Positions 32,078 through 42,370 of a stretch of DNA of 64,000 nt are shown one piece after another. Position 1 is the first letter of the stretch. Each line of letters begins with the position of its first letter. The notes under the pieces were generated by a model. That model ran no database searches, had not been told where the DNA came from, and saw nothing but the letters and a program-made list of their open reading frames with translations. Made by a program: the position numbers and the translations under genes. The stretch comes from Histoplasma ohiense (taxonomy: Eukaryota; Ascomycota; Eurotiomycetes; Onygenales; Ajellomycetaceae), in contig JAEVHH010000003.1 in the NCBI GenBank assembly GCA_017607445.1, forward strand, positions 5,394,001 to 5,458,000, read 5' to 3'.

Positions 32078-33292
32078 ATGAATCAAGGAACCAGGGATTA
32101 TATCCCCATTGAAAACGGTTTTCATTCACTTCAAGATTGCGAAATAGCAAAAGTACTGATTACCATACCATGCCAGTGGGATCACCCAGACAGTACTCTC
32201 CCCTTCGCTGTTTGGATGGCCTCCTCTGAAGTTGACCAAAAATTTTTGGGCTTCTTCGCCGCTAGCACTGCTCGTGAAAATGCCTACCTCTCTGGAATGC
32301 TATATAAGCTCCTTGGCCTTTCGGTGATTCTTTCCAAAAAGCTCATCCGCGCTCGCAAGCTCCGCCGTCTTGACCCCACGAGAGAAACCAAATCGCTGCA
32401 ACTCTACCACCACATATTATGGCTCTCCCGCGAAGGATTAGTGATCACAGAGCAATATGTTCTTCCCATGGTCGAGGCATATGTCGAGCTCAAAGTGCTA
32501 GCCCACAAACTTAGAGCTTCTTTTTACCACATTTTCGTCCTTTTCCATAATCAGCCAAGCATCCATCAGTCAGGCATTCGAAGTCTTCCCCACTCAGGCT
32601 CGCAACTACATCTCCCAAACGGGCCCTCTGGTGTGGAGAATGGTAATGGAGTTAGAAGAGGCTCCCTAACCGCAAATCGGGATTCCATCACTGCTTCCCC
32701 ACCGCCCATGATACCCGAGGGAGGTCCCGTTGGTGGCACACACCTGTATCCACCGGGTCTGCCAGCCGTTAGACCTACAAAAATTGCAGCTTCCTTCATC
32801 CTCCCAACTTTAGATTATACGCCGATGGCCTCGTCTTGTTTCAATGACGTAGCACAACTTGCAGACAGCCTCCTCCCAGGTTCCCACCCAGTTAGGCTTT
32901 CAGTCAAACTTGAATATGCGGCATATTTATTCGACTGTCTTCATGACTCTGACGGATGTAGACGCCTGGCCAAACAAGCAATTGCGGACGTCTACAATGC
33001 ACAGGAAGGCATGGACGACGAGAGTTTTGAAGACGCTGCGGAGTTAGTGGGCATCTTAGGCAAAATGGTCAAACGAGGAGGCAAAACTAGTAGTGCCGGA
33101 GGAAGTAGCACACCGGGCGGCAGTAGTACCCCAGGTACTCAGCAAGACGGCAGTGGGACTGCTCGACAACGCCACCACAACCAACAACAAAATCAACCGC
33201 GGACTCCTACACGAGGAACTCCTACTAAGGTTCTTACTTTGACAGCACATTCTCCCGCAGTCCCCCCTGCCACCATGAGGAATCCGATCTAA
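32078..33292 (+). CDS. Divergent 14-3-3 domain protein
   Basis: Single exon, 404 residues. The start ATG at 32078 (CAAAATGAATCAA) is preferred over an upstream in-frame start at 32000, whose extension is translated poly-T. The helical core resembles 14-3-3: AASTARENAYLSGMLYKLL matches helix 2-3 and LWLSREGLVITEQYVLPMV the middle. The late helices are clearest: HPVRLSVKLEYAAYLFDCL, then GCRRLAKQAI and the acidic DESFEDAAELVGILGKMV, where canonical 14-3-3 has the HPIRLGLALN, LAKQAFD and ESYKDST stretches. A 60-residue disordered insert (about 185-245) and a Gly/Ser/Gln-rich tail (about 345-404) are extra. The canonical RNLLSVAYKN signature is absent, so phosphopeptide binding may be altered. 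It differs from the housekeeping 14-3-3 of fungi. Confidence 0.85.
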   Translation: MNQGTRDYIPIENGFHSLQDCEIAKVLITIPCQWDHPDSTLPFAVWMASSEVDQKFLGFFAASTARENAYLSGMLYKLLGLSVILSKKLIRARKLRRLDPTRETKSLQLYHHILWLSREGLVITEQYVLPMVEAYVELKVLAHKLRASFYHIFVLFHNQPSIHQSGIRSLPHSGSQLHLPNGPSGVENGNGVRRGSLTANRDSITASPPPMIPEGGPVGGTHLYPPGLPAVRPTKIAASFILPTLDYTPMASSCFNDVAQLADSLLPGSHPVRLSVKLEYAAYLFDCLHDSDGCRRLAKQAIADVYNAQEGMDDESFEDAAELVGILGKMVKRGGKTSSAGGSSTPGGSSTPGTQQDGSGTARQRHHNQQQNQPRTPTRGTPTKVLTLTAHSPAVPPATMRNPI

Positions 33293-36200
33293 CGGCCTAT
33301 ATTCAAATATTATATTGGTCTTATTATCATTGTATTGCTGAGTTTTATAATGCCATAGTCTTAATTCACCTTAGACACATTTTGGAACTAGCTACCCTGG
33401 CACCAACACCATACATATAATACTGTACATACGTTCACCTACTCGCTTGGCATACACAAAATTGTTTCCATCCCCCAGCGAAAAGATTTGTTGTTTTGGT
33501 TTCAGGAGCCCTCATCCGATACCATCCTAAAAGATCATTCTTTTCTTTCACTTTTTTCCACGAGGAATATTCCCCGCAGGAGCCATTTTTCACAACAGAG
33601 CATTTATTGGTAATGTGTCGGCGTTATTCTCCAAGTTGCATTTGGTTTCCTACCTGGAAAAGCCGGCATGAAATCCGGCGATAATACCCTTGGAAACAGC
33701 TGCAACAGTTTTCACCAGGATGTGTGGCCTTTTTTTTTTTTTTAAAAAAAAAAATTTTTTTTCGTTATTGTATTTTTGCGTATACCCGAACATAGTTTTT
33801 CGACAATCATACATATATTGTTTGCAAAAGTGACTCGACATTCCCCATTTGGCCTTTTGATCAGTTATCTAATTTCATGCATTATTTTCCTTAATTATCT
33901 AAGATCACTCGGACAGATTATAGCTTTCAATTGACGAGAAGAGCGATTCTGCTTCCAAGGAAAAAGAAACTAAAATAAATGAAGGTTCTGATTACTTTTG
34001 AAGTTGTTTGCGAGCAACAGTTGCTTTGTAAGTTCGCCAACCCTTCTGAGCAGCTGGGGTGTTTTGATATTTGACAGGATTTAGCTGAATTTATCTGTGA
34101 GATATATATGCATACAGTGAGGGATACACTTTGAACAAAAGTCGGCCCAGCTCTTAAACCACACTCAACTTCAATCACCCCATCTAAAACACACCCACAT
34201 CACTCTTCCACACTGGCTTTCAGCTGATTTATATTAATATTGAATTATATTAATATGCGCAATGGTGTTCTGTGGTTGGAATGTTGAGACCCACGCTGAA
34301 GTTTTTCCGGCCGAGATTTAAAAATCAAGTGTATGCCCGATATGTATGATGCTAGAGGCATTTCTGCTGGCTTTATTCAGGGTCACACTTTCTCTACTGC
34401 TCATTCCTCCCACTGGTTCGTCCAATTCGACGGTCAACGGATCCGCCCCCAGTCCCGCAAAGCAACGGAAGTATTACTGTTGGTCAGGGGTATCTTTCTC
34501 TCAGTGTAGCATGAGTTTTCGTCCGCCAATATCTACGAAATACTGGATGTCACCGGGCGTGAGCTTTAGTCGAAGCTCAAGCAAGCAATGAGGCCCTTGA
34601 AAACACCCAAGTAGGTACGCATATTGGACCTCAAAGTATCCAGTAATCGTTTCGTTCAGCTGCCCATCCACGTAGTGCTCAGAGAGAATACCAGAGAGAA
34701 TACCGATTACTGCTGCACAGAGTTTTAATGAATATATTCATTGATAACACTTTTTAATAACAATTCTGTGATCTAATTGATTAGCAGACTTCTGAAGAGA
34801 ATCAGAGCATTGAGGTCTTGTTTAGATCTTATATATACTCAATGATTCAGAATATTGAAAAGACAGCATTGCTTTCTGAGCATTCTAATTTACTTGCTGT
34901 AGAGATAGAATCTGAGACAGCAGATCAATAGCTCCTGTTTACTTCCCACCAGTTTGAGTTTAAGTCCAGATGCCAGAATGTTGTGGGCATAATGGTCGTG
35001 CTGTAGACTGATTCGCCAGAATCTTTACGCGAGAACGATAACCTGGCTAGCCTCCCGTGCTTTCTTCAGTCGTGTGTCTATAGAAGAATCGAATGTGTGC
35101 CTGAGGGAGCTCCGGAAACTCATGTGAAACTAAGCTGCTCGTCTGCAACCGCCACGAAATAATCGCAGGAAACAGTGGGTAGTGTCGCGCAACTACTAGC
35201 TCTCCAACGGAACATCTCAGACCGGCAGCCTCGAGAATCTCGGCAGAGCGAACAGCAGATGGCTTCTCAATGTAACGAAGTATTTCCAAGTCGGACATAT
35301 TACCGATAACAAATGGATGAGATAGGAGAAGGAGAAGGAAGGGACCAATTACACTACATACACAGAAGAAGTTTCGCTAACCCTAAGAATGATGTCAGTG
35401 GCATAAAGTGCAATCGCATTAGCATGCTTGGCGGCGGTGGCATCTCAGTACGCTAGTCCGCAGAAGGAAGTCTAAGGGATGAAGACACACTCGACTTTAC
35501 CTCAATTTTCCATAGTAATTTGCTAATTTGAGAATTAGTTAGCATATGAGATGCTATATTATATATATATCATAAAATGTATATTATTTTAATATTATTT
35601 TATTGAAAATATCCACTGATAGGACGACTGACCTTTGGCCCCCAAGCTGGTTTTAATTTAGTAACTAAAGGTTACGTCCGGAGTAGTAGGTTCAGCTCCA
35701 AAATCAGCAGGGATAATAAGACAACATAAAGCAACGGAAGAGACTAAGAAAGCTCCAAGAAAGTCAACGAGGGATCGCAGGTACGGAGCAGTGGAGATAG
35801 TTAGCTTTTCGAGGAGGTGTTTCTTTATCTGTTGAATCGCAGGAGAGATATTCTGTGTGAAAAACCGGGTTCGGTTGCTCTCACCAACCCAGCAGGCTCT
35901 GTGATGATGGCCTGCTCGCTGACACAAGGCTGAACATCCAAGAGAGCTGGGTTCATGCCTGGTGTCCTCCACTTGGTTTAGCTAGCTGAACGTTTCGCTG
36001 GGTTCTCTGCTCCCTGATTGGGAGTGAGGCCGCCACTCCAGTTTCGTGCTGGTGAAGTAAAGGACAAAAACCTGGGTATCATGGAATCTTTTTTAAAGTT
36101 GTTGGCGAAAGAGGGGCATCCAAGAGAAGGATACAAGAAGAATGCTGATGATTGACGAGGGTAACATGGGGTTGCTGGGATCTTATATACTTCCCATGTG

Positions 36201-36486
36201 GCCATTGCATAGAAATCATCCGTTGTTGACAAAAAAGGCTACGAATTAAAGTCCGGGAGAAAGGCCGTAACTACGCGGTGAAGTTACTGCGAGCTGAACT
36301 CAATATATCGTGTGGATGGTCGACATCCCGCTGTGCTATCTCTCCTACAGCTCTTCCATTGATGGATGTGGATGAGTTGAAAGACCTCTATTTGCTCTTT
36401 TTATTATTACGAAACCGTTATCAGTCATCCTTGTCTAAGTCACATTCTTTCCTCCAGAGGAGAATGGCGTTGAGGTAACTTCAAAT
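33293..36486. other. AT-rich intergenic region, 3.2 kb
   Basis: No gene could be supported. Contents are a GTAC motif at 33421, back-to-back T and A runs near 33730-33765 able to form a hairpin, a duplicated TTATATTAATAT (34228-34256), and a very AT-rich patch (35540-35610). Short frames at 35047-35298 and 35658-36232 on the minus strand have no motif and no convincing splice partners. Confidence 0.5.
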
Positions 36487-37504
36487 ATGCAACAGAAGTT
36501 TGTTGGAGCAAGCGTCTCTGTGTTGATTGTTTCGTTTCTTTGTTACCATTGTCATCTCCTTCCGGTCTCTCCTAGCAACTATAGGAGAGATACGTTCTAC
36601 ATGGAGGATGCTGCCGCCCTCAACTTCCTTGTAAATGATATTGACGGTATGTCGTTTATGTTAAGTTTCAGTCTTAGTTCTGTTGCTCACATATGATTCT
36701 ATGTCTTTAGAAACCTGCCTCGTCTGGTCAGTGCTATGTCAACACCACACCTTTGGTGATGAGCCGTGGGAAGAGACACTGTCGACACCTCAAGGGCTAT
36801 GGAAACTTGACTCATTCAACATAGATGTCTTCCGTTCGATATCCATTTCTAGAGTGCGGGGAGTACCGGGAGTATATCCTAATGTCCATCAGCAAAGCCA
36901 GCAAATCCAGCACAAAGAACAAAAGCGAAAACAACATCCTTTCGAAGACAGCCATACAAGCCTACCGCGATACCCCCATAACGAAAACGACAATGATAAT
37001 GAGAAACTAAATAAACATTTACCTGAATCGCATGGAGTGGCCACCCTTCACTTTCCACCAGAAACCGGACATATCCATCATCCTATCTATGCATCATACT
37101 GGCAACACCAACGAGAGCAACCGTCCCTTAACAAATCGAATGACGGCATTTCCTCATCAATTTACCCGACGAGCCCCAATGCCGTACCTTCCCGCCTTCT
37201 GATACAGAAAGATATCACTCGACTTAACCTTCTCCCATTTCTTGTTAGAGGGGCAGAACGACAAACACCTCATCTCAAACATACTTATCCCCTGAGTTCA
37301 ACTGTGGATAATTCCTCGGGCTCCCAAATCTCGTTTTCCCTCCCCTCGTCATCACCATCGTCATCGTCATCTGCAACTTCTTCTCCATCCTCTTCGTACC
37401 CTATCTGTGCGACACGGAGTAGAATCTCGTCGTGTGAAAAGGAGATACGGGGTAGTTTACTGGGGATAGTTGTTTGTATAGTGGTGAGTGTGTTATGGAT
37501 TTAA
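36487..37504 (+). CDS. Unrecognised secretory-type protein with hydrophobic C-terminus
   Basis: Two exons, 36487-36646 and 36711-37504, joined in phase 1 (GACG|GTATGT ... CTTTAG|AA), giving 317 residues. The N-terminus MQQKFVGASVSVLIVSFLCY is a signal peptide or anchor. The middle is hydrophilic with a His/Gln-rich segment (HQQSQQIQHKEQKRKQ). A Ser-rich block (PSSSPSSSSSATSSPSSSYP) precedes a terminal hydrophobic stretch GSLLGIVVCIVVSVLWI. That layout is compatible with a GPI-anchored or type I surface protein, but a clear omega site is not evident. I recognise no family. It is probably lineage-restricted, and the gene model rests on one intron and an uninterrupted second exon. Confidence 0.6.
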
Positions 37505-38679
37505 CCTTGAGAGGAAGGAGTAAGAGTGAAAAACGTGTGTCTGGTCTGCACGAGTGGCATAGATGGTGTTCTATAAGTTACGATTTATCCATGCACTATT
37601 GTGATGATGCATTTCTGCGATTTTTACCTTCAGTGTTTGTATTTTCTTTCCCCCATTTTTGGTATTGTTTTTACCAGCAGCGACATTTTTGTATATTTAG
37701 GATGATACGCCGGCATCGCTTTTCTCGCGCATAAGACTCGTACGTTAGTATTTAACCTTTCTTCCTTTGTTTTCTTTCTTCTTAAGTCATTCTAATTGTA
37801 TTTGTTACGCTGAATTATACTCTTATATCTTCATTCAACTTGGGAATCTTCAGGTTGTGGCGGATCATTGGAAATTGCCCATCGCGCAATGGGGATGTTT
37901 GAATGGGAATATCAGGATCTCTAAAAGGCTCTGAAGCCCGAATATCACTTCTGTCGAATGGGTTTTCTTGTTTTTCTCCATCTTGATATTTAAACCTCTA
38001 CTTCTCTCCTTCTCCGTTCTCTTTCACTTATATAACTAAACGATTCTGTTGTACAAATTTACGGCGGATGAATGGCCAAAGTCATGTGCTTTCGATTGTT
38101 TCCAGATAAATTTCTTTCTTAATTGAAAGATGCTCCTGTTGATCGCATGAGAAATGATGTCAATATCTGCTTTTGAAAAAGGGAAATTTGCCGAAAGGGC
38201 TTTTAGGGCGCAAAATAGACCATAATGGGGATCGAAGTTAAAAAAGCGTTACTAAAAGCAGACCCTGGGATGGCAGAAAGAGGGTGCGAGAAAAAAAATA
38301 AAAAGGGGCGGCAAAATTTGAAGACAATAAAGAGCAGTAGGATGAGGGATTCATCGACGGAGAGGTTGAAATTACATCATTGAAAACATACCCTGACTCT
38401 TAACATCTTGAAGACTACATAAACTTAATCAAAAATCGGCTAACAAGTGTCCAAGCCTCAAAAGGGAGAACACGAGATAAATGTGCGTGCCGTATTCGTA
38501 AAATCAAAGCACAAACTTTTGCAAAACCTACACCATCACAGGGGCTTCAATCTTTGTCAGTCAGGCCACAAATATCTAGTCAATTGACTCGGCTGCTGGC
38601 GAGGAGCTCTTCGGTCTACATCAGGCAGCCAACGATCCAATTACCAAACCACCATCTCTATCCAACCTTGAGTTAGTCG
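37505..38679. other. Intergenic region between convergent genes
   Basis: No gene seen. T-rich on the + strand at 37600-37800 and A-rich at 38170-38480. It probably holds 3' UTRs of the flanking convergent genes. Confidence 0.5.
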
Positions 38680-41586
38680 TTAACCTTGCAGATCAATCGG
38701 CAGGCATTCCAACCACGACAAATCATTCATCGCATTATCGCGTGGTCCATCAGTATATTCATCCCTCCCAGGGGGAAACAGCGAATCCAACTTCTCCAAC
38801 GTCATCAAACAAACTTTCGCGCGAGGCCAAATAATGGTATATTTCCTCATCAACTCAATACTCGCCCATGCTCCTTCGCTAATAACTTGCATCCCTCCAA
38901 GGTCGTCAATCACGCCCTTAGGGCACCTGCGAGCAGCAATGAAAACCTGCGCACATGCAAACACATATCCTGTAGTCTCCCAAACCGCTGGTATGGAGAG
39001 GGTGTCATACCCATTTATGACATCTGTACCACGACTCTCAACTTCGTCGATAATATTGATTATCTCCGCTGCCGCGAGAATGCATTTTACCGCGCTTTCA
39101 TGAGCGATTATGTGAGTCAGCGGTATCTCGATTTTATCTATAGATAACCCTCGCCGTGATGGTCGGGAGGTGGGCTTTTGCATCCGTGAGCGCGCGTCAA
39201 TGTCCGGTGAAGTGGCCGCAACTATGGCCAATAGCGGGCGCCAGAGGAGGATACGCATGTGTAGATAGCGGATACGGAGGATGTTGTGTTGTCGCTTCGC
39301 TAGGAGGTAGTTCAATGAGTTGACGTTGGTGTCTGGGTGTAGAAAAGGCGGCAATCCAGCTTGCCAGTTGGCGAGGGATTGATCGACACTTATGAGTAGT
39401 TGGGGATCGAAGGCATCAATCTTCTTGCGTGCGCCGGAGTTACTAGTTGATCGGAGTTCCTCTTGGATCAGAATAATGTCATTGTATCGATTGTAGAGGC
39501 GCGTCGAGTTGTTGAAGAATTCTATGATTGAGGGACGATCAATTGTCGCGTTTCGGTCCGCTGAGTCATTGAACGAGAGGCGGTCGATGTAGTCCCGATC
39601 ACCGGGAATAGGAAGAGGGGTTTCGAAAGAATGATTCGTTAAGGTTGTAATGCCCATTTTCATGGCAATAATCCTATGTGAAAAAGCTTTAGCAAAATTA
39701 AGTTTAGGGAAGGTGTGAAGCACGAGCTAGAGTCATGTGTGCCATACCGTTCTAGCATCAATGAACAATGCCAAACTCGTCTCGCTAACTCCTGGTTGTC
39801 CCTCAAAGTCAAATGGTGGCTTCCAGACACAAGATGCAAATGCAGAGACTGGCCAGCACGTATAGCGAGTCCGACAAACCTCCAGGCAACAGGTAGATTG
39901 TTATCCGCAACCAGATATTGGGCTAGGACAAGATAGACCTGAATATGTAAAATTCCTCCTTTTTCAATTCCATCCAGAAATACAAGATTTTGTGCACGTG
40001 CGAAGTACTGTTCAGCATCTTTAAGGTCACCTGGGTTGAGTAGCAGGGTAGCCAGGGCAAACACTCCGAAGAGAAAACCAATAAATAAACAATCTTCATC
40101 CAAAACTTCTGTTCCTGAGTCCCACAGTTTCACATTTCCCCATAGTTTCTCATAACGGTTAGTGAACGTGTCCCGCTGGAATAACGGTAGATTGACAAAC
40201 TCCCGCATAAGATAAGTAGAGACCAACTTGTTGGAAACAGTGCGGTGGGGAAGGCGAAGGTCCCTTGAATCAGCAGATAATATTGATGATTTTCCCTTCC
40301 GATTTGCTATTTTATCTAATCGCTTTAGCTCTCGATCAGATTGAACTGTGCTTCCCGGTTTTGAGACGCCCGTTCTCTGGAACACAGCTTGTCGGACCCG
40401 TGAAAGAAAGAAGTTGGCGTCATTCGTTTCATTATCGCCTTCAGAGGATTCTGGTGACTCTTCTTTGTCATCAGCTTCTTCTTCAGATATATCCGAGTCA
40501 CTAGATTGTTGAGGTTCTAGGGCAATATCCGGATCTTCCGGAGTATGTGGTCGAATATTGTGAGATTGTCGCCTTCTTTCGTAATTACTGAGTGTGCGGA
40601 TTCTGAAAGGAAAATTTTGATCGCGATGAGCAGACAGCTGGACATCGCTAGGACCGTCCAGCTTTTCATCATCTTGGATGACCCATCCCTCATCATCGCC
40701 CTCATGAGACTTGTCCGATTCGGGTGGCGTCTCAGAGATTGCTCCAACCAGCTGGAAGCTAGGGCTGGCACGACGTCGGTGCGCTTGTGAATTTTGCGAG
40801 CTGGGGACAGAAATGTCTAGGTTTCCATTAGCCTCTTTGAGAACTCTTGGGAGAGATGTTCGGGGCTGTTTGGATGGGCGTTCATCTGAGGGGGATTCCG
40901 GCAGAGACGAACGATGCGGCTCCAGACGTTTCCTATTTCATCTCTATTAGTTCTCAACATTCGATGAGTTCACAAAATGAATCTTACCGTTGCAAGGGCG
41001 GAGCAGAATCATATTCGCATTTCGCTTCTAGACCTCTCTTTCGGCAAGGCTCGCATGCTAATTGAATCAGTTCCCGTACCGAGTACGTTTTTCAATGATA
41101 GAAGACATATTGGAGAAGTACATAACAATTTGGAACCAGAAAAAGGTAAGTACGGCCTGCAATTAACGGGATATAGAGGATAAAAAGTTTAATTACCTGG
41201 TGCTTCCCCAGAGCATCTTCTTTTCGCAGCTCTACACACAAGACAAGCGCTGAAGGCTCGTTTTTTAGTGGCAAGCTGATGAACATTGGGTTTTGCAGCC
41301 GCTGGAGACGACTGTGGATATTGACATATGCGATCCTTCTGCAAACATGTACTGCAAACTATATGCCGCCCGTAGAAAAGAAGATAAAACTGCATGTCAG
41401 CATTCGACCACAGGGACCTCGACCGCTAGAGAAGTTTTGCTGACCTGGCTGGGCCCCATCACAGCGAATATGTTTTAGTTGGCAATTTGAGCATCTCAAG
41501 GCCCGGAGCGGCTTGGCCTGGGAGGAATCGCCCAGGGCTGCACTTTCCATAGCCAAGACGGTTGATTCTTTCTCTCTTTTGGTCAT
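38680..41586 (-). CDS. Transcription factor with two tandem Zn2Cys6 clusters and a fungal_trans domain
   Basis: Five exons, 41586-41445, 41358-41197, 41057-40988, 40932-39748 and 39673-38680, giving 850 residues with all frames closing. Cluster 1 uses C32, C35, C42, C49, C52 and C59 (CSNCQLKHIRC, CSTCLQKDRIC). Cluster 2 uses C86, C89, C96, C103, C106 and C115 (CLVCRAAKRRC, CEPCRKRGLEAKC). Each cluster is interrupted by a phase-1 intron at the same place, one residue before its fourth Cys. An acidic Ser/Glu-rich linker (about 125-340) follows, then a middle-homology fungal_trans domain (ERYEKLWGNV-like start, FGVFALATLLLNP, VAWRFVGLAIRAGQSLHLH, RRVWHCSLMLER). Exon 5 continues the domain. It is on the same strand as the PKS remnant about 0.8 kb upstream and may once have regulated it. 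Single Zn2Cys6 is the norm; paired clusters are unusual. Confidence 0.9.
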
Positions 41587-42370
41587 CGACGCGTCGCGTT
41601 AAAAAATGGCTATTATCTTCATGCCTTAAACAAAAATCGTGAATTATGCGGTTTAAGCAAATGTACAAAACTTTAAGGCATCAAATCTAGATGACCCAGC
41701 AGAGTACTGCTGAAGGATTCAGGCGATGTTGTGGGGTGGAGTTGAAAAGTGCTTTGAAGTGTTGTTTGCAGCCAAGGACACGAGCGCCGGAATCGGGCCG
41801 GGCGAGGGTTCGACGGATCTCGTCCTCGTTTTTCCCCGCGCAACCTTGCCAGCGCCAACAGTCCAGCACCACACGCGCCGGAATACCGGGTTCCGCGTTG
41901 CCATACCCAACTAACAGCGCTCTGATGTCCTTATTATTTAGGTCATGCTGAATTTTATTGGAATTTTACAGTACGCGCCATACATCGTTAGAATTAACCT
42001 TTGTTCCGCTATCATATCTGGATTTTTCAACGTACAGTACATTTACTCATTTAATGTTGTAATTGACTATGGGTGTACCACACCAGTATTCTAACTGGTT
42101 GGGCGGGAGCTGTGTGGTCAATTTAAGCTTATTTTCTAGATCTAACCCAATCCGCTCATCCATTCTGGCCATCTTCGTCCAAAACTGAGGATCAAATGTA
42201 TTATTCATTGGTTGCCACTAGAAACTTGCGCTATTTGTTATAAAAAGGCAAAATGGAGAGGAAGTTAACACTCCAAAAGTACTGTACAAAAAGTATTAGA
42301 TATTCGACGAACATTTTTTCCTCAACGGAAATTACGCAATAAAGCCTTCACCCGTCAACTTAAGGCCCAT
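41587..42370. other. Intergenic region between the regulator and the PKS remnant
   Basis: The promoter side of the regulator gene. Overlapping frames around 41673-41951 on both strands carry no motif. GTACAGTACAT (42032-42042) and GTACTGTACA (42279-42288) copies of the dispersed palindrome are present. Confidence 0.5.
42032..42042. repeat. Dispersed palindromic motif GTACAGTACAT
   Basis: This copy of the GTACAGTAC core sits 340 bp downstream of the PKS remnant in minus-strand orientation. Confidence 0.5.

Noticed and set aside
35047..36232. Short minus-strand frames in AT-rich DNA
   Set aside because: No motifs, and no donor or acceptor pairs that join them into one protein.
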